DNA of 64,000 nucleotides from Mycobacterium sp. MS1601 (GTDB lineage: Bacteria; Actinomycetota; Actinomycetes; Mycobacteriales; Mycobacteriaceae): assembly GCF_001984215.1 (NCBI RefSeq), contig NZ_CP019420.1, forward strand, positions 4,464,001 through 4,528,000, in the 5' to 3' direction. Position numbers and translations under genes: made by a program. This document shows positions 26,781 to 36,026 of the stretch, one piece after another. Below the pieces are notes generated by a model that was not told the origin of the DNA, did not search any database, and worked only from the letters and a program-made list of their open reading frames with translations. How positions within the stretch are numbered: the stretch's first letter is position 1; each line of letters opens with the position of its first letter.

Positions 26781-27911
26781 ATGGGCCGAGTCGGCGGCAC
26801 GTGTCAGGACGCTTTTAGCGGTGTTCAGACCGTTTTTGAAGAGTTGTTCGATGCCGGCGAGGTCGGAGCCTCGGTTGCCGTGTTCGTCGATGGGACACCG
26901 GTTGTCGATTTATGGGGCGGCCTGGCGGACCGCGATGCAGGGACACCGTGGACGGCGGACACCATAGTCTCCACCATGTCTACGACCAAGACGATGACGG
27001 CGCTGTGCGCATTGGTGTTGGCTGATGACAAAGAGCTGGATTTGGATGCCCCGGTGGCGCGCTACTGGCCGGAGTTCGCAGCCGCTGGTAAGGATGCGAT
27101 CGCGGTGCGGCACTTGCTCAGTCATACCTCAGGCTTGGCTGGATGGGACTTACCGATGAGTGAGGACGATCTGTACAACTGGGATCTCGCGTGCTCGCGG
27201 CTCGCGGCGCAGGAGCCGTGGTGGAAGCCGGGTACCGCATCGGGCTACCACGGGCTCACCTTCGGGTATCTGGTCGGCGAGGTGATTCGGCGGATCACGG
27301 GAACTTCAGTTGGGCGCTTCTTTGACGCCCGCATCGCGAAGCCGTTGCAGGCTGACTTTCAGATCGGAATTGACTCTTCAGACGATGTGCGCGTTGCGCG
27401 ACTGGTTGCACCTGAGCCCGTCGAGTACGAGCTCGATCCGAATTCCATTATGTTCCGAACTACAACCAATCCGGCGCCGACCGTCGAGTGGATGACACAC
27501 GATGGGTGGCTGCACTCCGAAGTTCCTGGAGCTAATGGGCACGGTAATGCTCGGTCTGTAGCCAAGATTCAATCGGTGATGTCGCTGGGGGGCGAGGTCA
27601 ACGGCGTCCGAATCTTGTCGGAGGAAGGTTGCCGCCAAGCTTGGCGGCAACTGTCTTCGGGGGTCGATCACGTGCTCGGGATTCCGGTTCAGTTTGGGCT
27701 CGGATACGCAGTAAGCACGGAGGGGATGCCTTTCACGGCGGGACACCGGGCGATCTTCTGGGGCGGTTGGGGCGGATCTCTGGTGGTCAACGACCCCGAA
27801 GCTCGGATGACCTTCGCGTACGCGATGAACCGCCTCGGGCAGGGAACTGTTGGCGACGGGCGGACGGCCAAGCTCTTGGCCGAGGTGTACCGCAGCCTCG
27901 GAAGGGCGTAG
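26781..27911 (+). CDS. LipD/EstB-like serine hydrolase (beta-lactamase fold)
   Basis: 376-aa class C beta-lactamase-fold esterase, similar in style to mycobacterial LipD/LipP. The catalytic SxxK is STTK at about residues 67-70. The second motif region reads SGYHG, and a GGWGGS near the end corresponds to the KTG box. No signal peptide, so it is probably cytosolic and cleaves short-chain esters. ATG at 26781 with AGGAG and AAGGGG upstream is chosen; an ATG at 26751 is also in frame. A role in lactone or ester hydrolysis within the catabolic region is inference. Confidence 0.87.
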   Translation: MGRVGGTCQDAFSGVQTVFEELFDAGEVGASVAVFVDGTPVVDLWGGLADRDAGTPWTADTIVSTMSTTKTMTALCALVLADDKELDLDAPVARYWPEFAAAGKDAIAVRHLLSHTSGLAGWDLPMSEDDLYNWDLACSRLAAQEPWWKPGTASGYHGLTFGYLVGEVIRRITGTSVGRFFDARIAKPLQADFQIGIDSSDDVRVARLVAPEPVEYELDPNSIMFRTTTNPAPTVEWMTHDGWLHSEVPGANGHGNARSVAKIQSVMSLGGEVNGVRILSEEGCRQAWRQLSSGVDHVLGIPVQFGLGYAVSTEGMPFTAGHRAIFWGGWGGSLVVNDPEARMTFAYAMNRLGQGTVGDGRTAKLLAEVYRSLGRA

Positions 27912-28337
27912 GTCCATCGGTCGCAGTTCGCGCCGGCGGGGCTGTGCTTGTCATGTCCGGTGTACGCGTGGGGGCGATTGTCGATGGTGCGGCTGGGTAG
28001 CGGCTTCTGCCCGGTCCACACCAACCGTTGTCGGTAGTTGTTGACTGTGACCTCGGGTGGGTTCTGGCTATGGCGAGAGGGCAACGTTGCCAGTCACCGT
28101 GCTGCGGATACGGCCAGGGACCGCACCACTTGATCATTTGGTATACGGCTGCCGCTCCGGCGTCCGTCGGGTTGCGCCGCTTGGGGTTTGGGCCGAGGCC
28201 TCCGAGCGCTGATGCAGTCTTGAACACGAAACCCCTTGCTACCCAGTGCCTGTGTTGATTGAGGCAGGTGTCAGTGCTGTGCACTGGTCGCATCGTCGGC
28301 ACGGCGCGGGCGTTCGATAGCCTGAGGAGGCGACAGT
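27912..28337. other. Intergenic stretch, possibly decayed sequence
   Basis: 426 bases between two plus-strand genes. Overlapping minus-strand frames of up to 171 codons run through it but extend into the neighbouring gene and look like shadows. A GAGGAGG ribosome site for the next gene lies at its end. No family recognised. Confidence 0.4.
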
Positions 28338-29318
28338 ATGCAGGCTGTGGTGATGGGCGAGTACGGGAGGGCAGATGTCCTTCGCCTCGGCCAGTTTCCG
28401 GATCCAGATCCGCGTCCTGGTTGGGTTGAGGTCGACCTGGCGGCGAGTGCGTTGAATTGGCATGACGTCTTGGTTCGTCAGGGGGTGTACAGCTCGCCGC
28501 TGCCGCACGTGCCTGGTGCCGATGGATGCGGGTACCGGCGCGACACCAACGAGCGGGTAATGATCGTTCCGTCGCTGTTCTGGGGATCCAGCCAGAGTGC
28601 GCCAGCCCGGGACTGGGAGATTCTCGGTGACTGCCGTCCTGGTACCTACGCAGAGCGCGTCAGCGTGCCGGAGAACTGCGTGGTTCCGGCCCCGGCCAAG
28701 TGGAGCGTCGAGCAGTGCGCGGCACTGCCGCTGGTGGGTATCACGACGTATCGAGCGCTGTTCGACCGCGCACGCTTGCGGGCGGGTGAGTCGCTGCTGG
28801 TCCTTGGCGCCAGCGGGGGCGTGGCAACAATGGCTGTCAGTCTCGCCACTGCTATCGGGGCCAGGGTGGTGGTCACGTCCGACAGCCCCGGCAAGATCGC
28901 TTCGGCACTCGAAATCGGTGCGAAAGAAGGGATCTCACACACTGGGGCAGACTGGGTGGCCAATGCCCGAGACCTGACCGACGGCCAGCAAGGCTTCGAC
29001 GTGGTGCTCGACCCGGTGGGACGGTGGTCGGAATCGGTTGCGTGCCTTCGGCCGGGCGGTCGTTGCGTCGTGCTGGGATCGTCTGCGGCGCTGAACGCCA
29101 CCTTGGAGATCCGCCCCTTTTACTTCGGCCAGTATCAGCTGATCGGGACGACGATGGGAAGCACCGCGGATATGCGCGGGTTACTGGATCTGATCAGCGG
29201 ACATGGTGTGAGGCCGCCGGTCATCGACAGAACGTTCCCACTTGGGGAGGCCGCCGAGGCCCATCGCTACCTGGAAACAGGGATGGCCTTCGGCAAGGTT
29301 GTCCTCAAGCACGGCTGA
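28338..29318 (+). CDS. Zinc-free MDR oxidoreductase (quinone-oxidoreductase-like)
   Basis: 326-aa medium-chain dehydrogenase/reductase. The N-terminal catalytic domain has LAASALNWHDVLVRQGVY and HVPGADGCG, and lacks the zinc-binding cysteines of alcohol dehydrogenases. The NAD(P) domain has VLGASGGVATMAVSLA at about residue 155. It should reduce enones, quinones or similar with NADPH. GAGGAGG stands upstream of the ATG. It ends at a hairpin shared with the convergent nitroreductase. A role in reducing an unsaturated ring ketone would fit the neighbouring monooxygenases (inference). Confidence 0.88.
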   Translation: MQAVVMGEYGRADVLRLGQFPDPDPRPGWVEVDLAASALNWHDVLVRQGVYSSPLPHVPGADGCGYRRDTNERVMIVPSLFWGSSQSAPARDWEILGDCRPGTYAERVSVPENCVVPAPAKWSVEQCAALPLVGITTYRALFDRARLRAGESLLVLGASGGVATMAVSLATAIGARVVVTSDSPGKIASALEIGAKEGISHTGADWVANARDLTDGQQGFDVVLDPVGRWSESVACLRPGGRCVVLGSSAALNATLEIRPFYFGQYQLIGTTMGSTADMRGLLDLISGHGVRPPVIDRTFPLGEAAEAHRYLETGMAFGKVVLKHG

Positions 29319-29387
29319 CGGCCATCGGGGATGCGTTGGGAGATCGGCATGACTTGGGTGTTCCTCGGTCGGTGTGGTCGAGGCAAA

Positions 29388-29410
29388 CAGTAGCGAGTAG
29401 GTCGCTACTG
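29388..29410. terminator. Hairpin between convergent MDR and nitroreductase genes
   Basis: A perfect 9-bp inverted repeat (29388-29396 and 29402-29410) with a five-base loop lies downstream of both convergent genes. It is a likely bidirectional terminator. The out-of-frame extension of the nitroreductase reads into it, while the restored stop (29442) would precede it, supporting the frameshift reading. Confidence 0.6.
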
Positions 29411-30163
29411 TGTTCCTCGACCACAGCTCAGGCTTTCGGCCCTACCAGCCGTTCCAATGCAGGACATCCTGCACCGGCCCGCGGCGTGCGGGCTTGAAGC
29501 TGGTGCCTTTTGTGTAGGCGACGGGGAAAAGCCCGACCTGGGTGTTGTCGGGGGCAGACCGAGAAGGTCGGTCATGTCTTTGTCGCACCACAGGTGGCCG
29601 GTGGTCCAGGTACTACCCAAGCCGCGTGACCGCAGTGCGAGCATGAAGTTCCACGCGGCGGGAAGCACCGAGCCCCAGGCCGACGCAGCTTCGAACAGCC
29701 TGAACGTGTCGAAGCGCGCTTTCAGGAGGGGTACTACCAGAACCGGGGCCTCTTGGATGTGGTGATAGAGGTGCAACGAGGATTCCCACACCTTGCTTGT
29801 CCCAGCGGCATCGGTGACTTCCATACCCATACGCGCGACGGGTCCTTCATCTTTGGCCTGGGACTGATCGTAACTCTCGACCAGGTCCTTGACGTCGATA
29901 TCGTCGGCTGCTTGCGTGGATTCCTTGACGAAGGTGTCCACGCCGGCGCGGTAGATATCGCCCATCTGGGCGCGGATTTTGGGGTCGTCGACGGCTACCC
30001 AGCCCCAGGCTTGCAGGTTCTCTCCGCTCGGGGCTTGGAAACCGATTTGCAGACACCTTTCGATGGTTTGTCGGCTGACCGGACGGTCGAAGTCGAGCCG
30101 CTTGCGCACCGCGCGGGTGGTGGTGAGCAGCTCATCGAGTGAGAGGTCGAGAACATCGTCCAT
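29405..30163 (-). CDS. Nitroreductase-family flavoprotein with frameshifted C-terminus
   Basis: FMN-dependent nitroreductase-fold protein. It has TTRAVRKRLDFDRPVSR at the start, QAPSGENLQAW for flavin contact, and LGSTWTTGHLWCDKDMTDLLG near the end. After that the open frame turns into Ser/Pro/Arg nonsense. Adding one C to the five-base run at 29550-29554 restores the text DNTQVGLFPVAYTKGTSF and a stop at 29442, giving the usual length of about 240 aa. The present frame gives 252 aa with about 35 wrong residues. It lies downstream of the first BVMO on the same strand (94-base gap). Substrate unknown: a nitro group, quinone or enone. Confidence 0.82.
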   Translation of the reverse strand: MDDVLDLSLDELLTTTRAVRKRLDFDRPVSRQTIERCLQIGFQAPSGENLQAWGWVAVDDPKIRAQMGDIYRAGVDTFVKESTQAADDIDVKDLVESYDQSQAKDEGPVARMGMEVTDAAGTSKVWESSLHLYHHIQEAPVLVVPLLKARFDTFRLFEAASAWGSVLPAAWNFMLALRSRGLGSTWTTGHLWCDKDMTDLLGLPPTTPRSGFSPSPTQKAPASSPHAAGRCRMSCIGTAGRAESLSCGRGTQ

Positions 30164-30257
30164 GATGTATTCCTTACGGTTGTCGGTCGTCGTTAGTCGC
30201 CGGTGCTGTGTGATCCTGGGCAGTGATGGGCTGCACGCGGATCCCTTGCGCCCGCCG

Positions 30258-31895
30258 TCAGGCGGTCACGAAGGCGTTGAGGCCGGTCTGCGCTTCGAGA
30301 GCGAGGGTCCGGTAGTTGGCGAATCCGCCGCTGTAGGCCAAGCCCTGGCGGGGCTTGCCAGGAATGTTGGAGCCTAGCCACCAGCTGTCGGTCTTCCAGA
30401 TCAACGTGCCCGCGTACAGAGCGGTAACGTGCTCCGTCCACTCGACCTCAGCCTCCTCGCGCGCCTCGATCTCGGTCAGCCCCTTGTCGGCCATGGTCTG
30501 GAGCACCTCGTCCACGTAGGTGCTCTGGAAGTCGGCCAGTGTCGGCGGGGAGAAATGGAAGGCTGGCGACTGAGGGCCGAGCAGCATGAAGAGATTCGGG
30601 AATTTCGAGGTCATCATGCCCAGCACGGTGCGAACGCCGTCCTTCCAGTGCTCGCGCAGCTGAACGCCGTCGCGGCCGCGGATGTCGATACGCAGCGCCG
30701 CTCCCGAGCCGCCGTCGAATCCGGTGGCGAAGATGAGGACGTCCAGTTGGTGCAAGGCCCCTCTCTGCAGCCGCACACCTTCAGCCACGATCTCGGCGAT
30801 GGGGTCGTCAGCAATATCGACGAGTTCCACGTCTGCTCGGTTGAAGGCCTCGTAATAGCCTCCCTCACCAGGGGGGCGACGCGACAGAGGCGGGTGCTTG
30901 GGTATGAGTTTCTCGGCGATCTCTTGGTCGTGAACCATTTCTCGAATTTTCCTCTCGAGGAATGCTCGCAGTTCGTTGTTGGCAGCTTCGTCACGAACGA
31001 GATCAACGAAGCTGCGCCCGAGATGGACGCCGCCTGCCTGCCATCTCCACTCAAAGTCCGAGATACGTTCACCGCGACCGATATCCATGGCATTGCGCGT
31101 CTCGGGGCGCGCTATCCGGCCATCCATCAGTACCATTCCGGGACCGCGGCACTCCTGCTCGAGGGCACGGATCTCGGCGTAGTTGTCCTTGACGAACCGT
31201 TCATAATCAGGGTCCATAGGTTTGTTACGCAGTGGGAAGCACCAATTGGCTGACCGCTGGAAGACTGCCAGGTGTCGGGCTTTGCCGGCACAGGACTGGA
31301 CAACCTGGACTCCGCTGGCGCCGGTGCCGACGACACCTACTCGTTGACCATCGATCTGAGGTCCGGGCTCCGGCCACTGGCCGGTGTGGACGAGAGTACC
31401 CCCGAAGCTGTCGAGGCCCGGGATGGTGGGGAAGGTCGGAACCGAGAGGAAACCGGTCGCCAACACGACGTTCGGCGATTCGTACACTTCTGTGCCGCCG
31501 CCGCTAACCTCGGCCACAGACCGCCACAGCTTGGTGGTCTCGTCGTACTCCATCGATGTAACGCGTCGCCCGAAACGGATGTCCGGCCGAAGATCGAGCC
31601 TATCGGCGATCCAGTTCAGGTAACGCTCAACCTCCGGTTGGCCGGCGTACTTCTCCGACCAGCTCCAGTCCTGCTGCAAGTCATCTCGGAACGAGTACGA
31701 GTACTCCAGGGACTCGACATCGACGCGAGCTCCGGGGTATCGGTTCCAATACCACGTTCCACCAACGCCTTCTCCCGCCTCGAGGAGAACGCTCGAACGT
31801 CCGCGTTGCCGCATGACATCCAGCGCCCGGAGGCCCCCGAAGCCGGCGCCGACGATCAGGACCTGAACTGCTGTAGGTGTTTCGCTAGAACTCAT
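30258..31895 (-). CDS. Baeyer-Villiger-type flavin monooxygenase (first copy)
   Basis: 545-aa FAD/NADPH monooxygenase. The FAD motif GAGFGG is at 16-21, the second nucleotide motif GTGASG lies near residue 190, and between them the BVMO fingerprint FGGTLVHTGQWP is at about 164-175. GGTWYWNRYPGARVD is typical of cyclohexanone-monooxygenase relatives. It would insert oxygen next to a carbonyl, giving an ester or lactone. ATG at 31895 with AGGAG upstream is chosen over the longer frame. It probably heads an operon with the nitroreductase. Substrate unknown. Confidence 0.92.
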   Translation of the reverse strand: MSSSETPTAVQVLIVGAGFGGLRALDVMRQRGRSSVLLEAGEGVGGTWYWNRYPGARVDVESLEYSYSFRDDLQQDWSWSEKYAGQPEVERYLNWIADRLDLRPDIRFGRRVTSMEYDETTKLWRSVAEVSGGGTEVYESPNVVLATGFLSVPTFPTIPGLDSFGGTLVHTGQWPEPGPQIDGQRVGVVGTGASGVQVVQSCAGKARHLAVFQRSANWCFPLRNKPMDPDYERFVKDNYAEIRALEQECRGPGMVLMDGRIARPETRNAMDIGRGERISDFEWRWQAGGVHLGRSFVDLVRDEAANNELRAFLERKIREMVHDQEIAEKLIPKHPPLSRRPPGEGGYYEAFNRADVELVDIADDPIAEIVAEGVRLQRGALHQLDVLIFATGFDGGSGAALRIDIRGRDGVQLREHWKDGVRTVLGMMTSKFPNLFMLLGPQSPAFHFSPPTLADFQSTYVDEVLQTMADKGLTEIEAREEAEVEWTEHVTALYAGTLIWKTDSWWLGSNIPGKPRQGLAYSGGFANYRTLALEAQTGLNAFVTA

Positions 31896-32419
31896 GAAAT
31901 CTCCTGTTTGGCGCACGAACTGGCGAGCTAGACGACATTTCAAGGCCGGGTGCGCAACCGGCGGACCAGCGGGCAAGTATCTCGACGGCCGTCAGACGGC
32001 TACGGTAGCCAGCTCAGGCGAGCGACCAGCGGCGTATTTTGGGCGGCTTGTGCGGATCTCCATTCCGCGTACGGGTGAGAGGGCAGTGCGGGTCCGGAAA
32101 TCTGTTCCAGAGCCTGGGCGCCACCGATGACGAATGCACATGCGGGGATGAGGGGAAGCATTGGACGTGTCCGCCGTGCAGGGCGTGCGGCCTCTACTGT
32201 CGCGGGCTGGCCCGCCACGGGCAGAGTCAAGCTTTGTGCAAGGCCACAACGTCCAGCCGCCGGCTGGTGCGGCATTTCAATCACCTGCGGCATCGGCTGC
32301 GCCGTACGAGGCCGCGAAGCCGGATCGGTCGCAAGCATCAACCGGAGGTCAGTGTCCCGGGGACGGATCGGCCGGTATTCCGAGTCGGGAGGGCGAGATG
32401 GTCAGCGGGCGTTGGTAGC
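31896..32419. other. Intergenic stretch without a supported gene
   Basis: 524 bases between a SnoaL-type gene and the first BVMO, both on the minus strand. Frames of 113 codons (minus) and 135 codons (plus, Cys-rich) overlap each other, and neither has a ribosome site or family features. It likely includes the BVMO promoter; the rest looks like non-coding or decayed sequence. Confidence 0.45.
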
Positions 32420-32953
32420 TCACATCCTGAAGATCTCTACGACTGAGTTCTTTTGTACGGGCGAGAGCCTGTTGGCGGGGCGGCAGGCTGTCGATGTTCG
32501 GGGAACCGCTTGCTCGAACGCGTCGCCGGCCAGCGGTAGCTGCCAGTCCGTGAGTACCACCCGTTTGGTGATCGCCCATCCACCGTTGTGACGAATGAGC
32601 TGGTCGATGTAACGGCCACCCGTCATCCCGAACGGCTTTCCCTGTTTGTTCACGCTGCTGTTGATGAAGTAAGTCTCCACATGTGCGATGTCGCCATCGA
32701 TGTCCACGTTGTGATTGGCCAGCAGGTGCTGTGTGCTGTGCCGCTGCTCGATGAGCATTTTCTGCATCCATTCGTAGAACTCGTCACGCCCGCCGAGGAA
32801 GAACCCGTAGTCGAGTACAACATCGGGATGACAGGCGGACTCGTACAGTTCGCGGTCGAGTCGGTCAGCGCCGCGCGCGAAGGAGTTGATGGTGTCGTAA
32901 ATTTGTTGGCGGTCGCTGAAACGCCGAATTTCTTTCTGCAACGAATCAGACAT
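32420..32953 (-). CDS. SnoaL/NTF2-like protein
   Basis: 177-aa alpha+beta-barrel protein of the SnoaL_4 type: RQQIYDTINSFARGADRLD, HPDVVLDYGFFLGGRDEF, THHLL-like HSTQHLLANHNVDIDGD and an IDQLIRHNGGWAITKR end of barrel. The family contains isomerases, dehydratases and small subunits of dioxygenases, often in steroid or aromatic pathways. It lies upstream of the first BVMO on the same strand with a long gap. The exact reaction cannot be given; the Asp/His pair at about 43-85 could be catalytic. Confidence 0.84.
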   Translation of the reverse strand: MSDSLQKEIRRFSDRQQIYDTINSFARGADRLDRELYESACHPDVVLDYGFFLGGRDEFYEWMQKMLIEQRHSTQHLLANHNVDIDGDIAHVETYFINSSVNKQGKPFGMTGGRYIDQLIRHNGGWAITKRVVLTDWQLPLAGDAFEQAVPRTSTACRPANRLSPVQKNSVVEIFRM

Positions 32954-33386
32954 CGGGTCGCTCCTTCTTCGGCAGCCTCCGGCAGGCCGCAGTATGGGTT
33001 ACAGGTGAATCCGCTGAGCCTAGGAACCGCGACTCTGTTTTGGCGCCCCCGCTGCGAACAGATTGTGACGATGTACAGCGAGGCTGGGATCAACCAGTTC
33101 GAGGTGTCGGCAGCCGGCTTGTCGATCCGAGGCGGAGGCTTCGACCCTGGTGGTGTAAGTGCATGAGTCTGGAACGATTGCCACCGCACGGGCGACGCTT
33201 CGACCTCGCCTCGAAACCTGTTGTTCGTTCCTGGCCCGGAGCTGGCAGACCCGGCGGTATGCTCTGCGAGGTCGGGCCCACGTTCGGGTGTTCGCACTGA
33301 GTCCACGGGGTTGAGCGAGTAGCGCTTGGACTGTTGGTTTGTCCGGCCGCGTTGCCGGTAAGCATCGATTCTCACAGCGGAGGGAT
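32954..33386. other. Divergent intergenic region
   Basis: 433 bases between the SnoaL-type gene (minus) and the second MarR gene (plus). No convincing coding frame. It should contain both divergent promoters; I found no strong palindrome. Confidence 0.4.
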
Positions 33387-33938
33387 ATGGCACAGCCCGC
33401 GTTGCGCTCGCCGGTTCTCGATCCGGCACGAGTTTCTGCACATGAAATGGCTGACTACATAGATACGGTGTTAGTCAACCGTGACCCAGATCTCGACAGC
33501 GACGCACTGAGGTTATCGACCAATCTGAAGCGGGCTTTGACATTGCTCGGACATCGGGAATCTGAGGCGGTGCACCAACAGATCGACTGTCCGACCGCTG
33601 GGTTCCGTGTCTTGGCCATGCTGTGGATTTTTGGTGACATGTCCACCCGAGATATCTGCAAGCTCTCCGGGGTATCCCGCCAGGCTCTCGCCGGTGTGTT
33701 GAAGACTCTGGAGAAGCGGCGTCTTATCGAGCGCGACAGGTCCACCGGTTCTGATCGCCGACAGTACGAAGTCGGTATCACTGCTGATGGAGCGAGGTTG
33801 ATAGAACCGGGCCTGCAGATGCAAAACGATGTGCACAGTCGGTTCTTCGCCGTGCTTGAACCTGAGGAGCAGCGACAGCTGTCCTCGCTGCTGACCAAGC
33901 TGGTGGCTGAACAGAGCCACCCCGTTGCGGGCCTCTAA
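33387..33938 (+). CDS. MarR-family transcriptional regulator (second copy)
   Basis: 183-aa regulator with an N-terminal extension of about 45 residues and a winged helix: MSTRDICKLSGVSRQALAGVLKTLEKRRLIERDRSTGSDRRQYEVGIT (about residues 88-135). ATG at 33387 with GGAGGGAT upstream is preferred over an earlier in-frame start. It stands between the two BVMO groups and 243 bases before the second, so it is the natural candidate to control them in response to the growth substrate (inference). Confidence 0.9.
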   Translation: MAQPALRSPVLDPARVSAHEMADYIDTVLVNRDPDLDSDALRLSTNLKRALTLLGHRESEAVHQQIDCPTAGFRVLAMLWIFGDMSTRDICKLSGVSRQALAGVLKTLEKRRLIERDRSTGSDRRQYEVGITADGARLIEPGLQMQNDVHSRFFAVLEPEEQRQLSSLLTKLVAEQSHPVAGL

Positions 33939-34181
33939 CGGGGGTTGAACCGCCCCAGCGACGGGGTTCAAGAGTCGACGTGACTGCGGTCGAGCCGGTA
34001 ACCCAGTAGCGCTCTAAAGCACGCGACTGTTGTCTCAGCTGCCCTTCGAAGTAATGCGCCGTTGTAGCGGGCCACAACTCGCCGCGGACGCGGGCTAGGG
34101 CCGGCTGCGCGAGCGAAATAGCGTCGCTTGCACACGCCGCGGCTGTGCCGCACCAGTGCTGCTGTGAAGGAGCGTCTTCTG

Positions 34182-36026
34182 ATGATCACCAAACTTCCCG
34201 TTTCCGGCCTCCCCATTGAGGTCGACTTCGACCCGGATCTGGTCCGCCAGAAGTACGCAGAGGAACGGGCCAAGCGGCTACGTCCGGATGGCGCAAACCA
34301 GTGGCTGGGACTCGGCGACACCGTGGAGATCGACTCGTCTGACCCGTGGTCAGAGCCGATCGACCGGGAACCGCAACATTTGCATCTCGACGCTGTGGTT
34401 CTGGGGGGAGGTTTTGGCGGTCTGCTGGCAGCAGCCGAGCTCACCAAGCTCGGGGTGACCAGTTTCCGAATTGTGGAGCAGGGCGGTGACTTCGGCGGAA
34501 CCTGGTACTGGAACCGGTATCCGGGCTTGCAATGCGACATCGAGTCCTACCTCTACCTGCCGCTGTTGGAGGAGACGGGCTACATACCGACATCACGTTG
34601 GGTGTTCGGCCCCGAGATCCTCGAGCACGCCCGTCGCATCGGCCGGCACTTCGAGCTCTACGAACGGGCACTCTTCCAAACCACCGTCAGTGGAGCCGAG
34701 TGGAACGGTGCCGACAGTGTGTGGGTCGTGCGTACCAATCGTGGGGACGTCATCGAGGCACGCCACTTGCTGCGCGCCAACGGACCGCTCAACAAGCCGC
34801 AAATACCGCGTGTGCCCGGCATCGCCGACTTCGCCGGCAAGATCATGCACACCGCTCGCTGGGATTACGAGTACACCGGAGGTAATCCCGATGGTGGCCT
34901 CGACAAGTTGGCCGACAAGCGGGTTGCCATCGTCGGTACGGGTGCCACAGGCATTCAGGCGGTGGCCCCGGTTGCCACCTCCGCGGACAAGCTCTATGTG
35001 GTGCAGCGCACGCCCACCAATGTCGGCCCGCGGCACAATGAGCCGACCGATCCTCAATGGGCGGCGTCGCTGCGGCCGAACTGGCGCGCTGAGCGGATGC
35101 ACAACCACATCCAGATCCTCAATGGCTATCCGCAGGAGGAAAATCTCGTCGCAGATGCCTGGACCTGGATCTTCGGTGAGGCCAACGGCCAACACCTCGT
35201 TGACGTTCCAGTCTCCACACTGGCTTTGGAAGATCAGATCGCCGTTGCCGAGCTGGCCGACATGATTCGAGTGCAGCAGGCGCACAGGCGGATCGAGGAA
35301 GAGATCGACGACCCGCAGCTGGCTGAACTCCTCAAGCCGTGGTACGGCGTCATGTGCAAGCGGCCGTGTTTCAATGACGACTTCTATCCGGCGCTCAACC
35401 GCGACAATGTGGAGCTGGTGGCTTCCCCGCAAGGGCTTGAGCGCATTACCGCGGACGGGTTCGTCGTCGATGGTGTTCATCACGAGGTGGACCTGATCAT
35501 CTTCGCCACCGGCTTCGAAACCGGCACCTCGCACGCCAGCCGCTACGGCTACGACCTCATCGGTCGCGACGGGATCTCGCTTCGTGAGTACTACGCGGAC
35601 GGGAACATAACTCTGCACGGTTTCTTGACTCCGAACTTTCCGAACTATCTCGAGCTGGGAGTCAGTCAGAACGGATTCACCGTCAACGTGGTGTACATGC
35701 TCGAGCAAAAGGCTCGTCACGCCGCCCGCCTGGTCGCTCACGCGGTGGAGCACGGCATCGCCCAGATGGAGGCAACAGAGGATGCAGCCCTGCAGTGGCG
35801 GTCGGTGTGCATGGAGGTCTACAACATTCGCTCGGGTTACTGGAGCATGTGCACCCCCGGTTACTACAACGGACAAGGAGACGCCGATCACGCGTTCTTC
35901 CTCAACATGTACTTGGGCAACGAGGCCGACTACTGGGTGATGATCGACAACTGGTGGGACCAAGGCACTTTCGCCGGTGTCACACTCACGGCAGCTCAGC
36001 AAGACACCGCGGCGGCCCGATCGTGA
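34182..36026 (+). CDS. Baeyer-Villiger-type flavin monooxygenase (second, long form)
   Basis: 614-aa BVMO of the long type (N-terminal extension of about 70 residues, as in acetone, cyclododecanone and terpene-ketone monooxygenases). GGGFGG for FAD is at 75-80, the fingerprint FAGKIMHTARWD at 217-228, and GTGATG for NADPH near 250. The end has LEQKARHAARLVAHAVE and an aromatic-rich tail. ATG at 34182 follows AAGGAG. Its stop overlaps the SDR start (GTGA). It should turn a ketone into an ester or lactone; only about distant similarity is expected to the first copy, so different substrates are likely. Confidence 0.93.
   Translation: MITKLPVSGLPIEVDFDPDLVRQKYAEERAKRLRPDGANQWLGLGDTVEIDSSDPWSEPIDREPQHLHLDAVVLGGGFGGLLAAAELTKLGVTSFRIVEQGGDFGGTWYWNRYPGLQCDIESYLYLPLLEETGYIPTSRWVFGPEILEHARRIGRHFELYERALFQTTVSGAEWNGADSVWVVRTNRGDVIEARHLLRANGPLNKPQIPRVPGIADFAGKIMHTARWDYEYTGGNPDGGLDKLADKRVAIVGTGATGIQAVAPVATSADKLYVVQRTPTNVGPRHNEPTDPQWAASLRPNWRAERMHNHIQILNGYPQEENLVADAWTWIFGEANGQHLVDVPVSTLALEDQIAVAELADMIRVQQAHRRIEEEIDDPQLAELLKPWYGVMCKRPCFNDDFYPALNRDNVELVASPQGLERITADGFVVDGVHHEVDLIIFATGFETGTSHASRYGYDLIGRDGISLREYYADGNITLHGFLTPNFPNYLELGVSQNGFTVNVVYMLEQKARHAARLVAHAVEHGIAQMEATEDAALQWRSVCMEVYNIRSGYWSMCTPGYYNGQGDADHAFFLNMYLGNEADYWVMIDNWWDQGTFAGVTLTAAQQDTAAARS

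Noticed and set aside
27787..28302. 171-codon minus-strand frame in the gap before the MDR gene
   Set aside because: It runs into the antisense of the serine hydrolase, has no ribosome site and no recognised family.
29405..30163. Nitroreductase as the F420-dependent enzyme of the region
   Set aside because: Its motifs match FMN-binding nitroreductases, not the deazaflavin-dependent (FDOR or luciferase-like) families.
32000..32446. Overlapping frames (113 codons minus, 135 codons plus, the latter Cys-rich)
   Set aside because: They occupy the same bases on opposite strands, neither has a good start, and the Cys spacing fits no zinc-binding family that I know.
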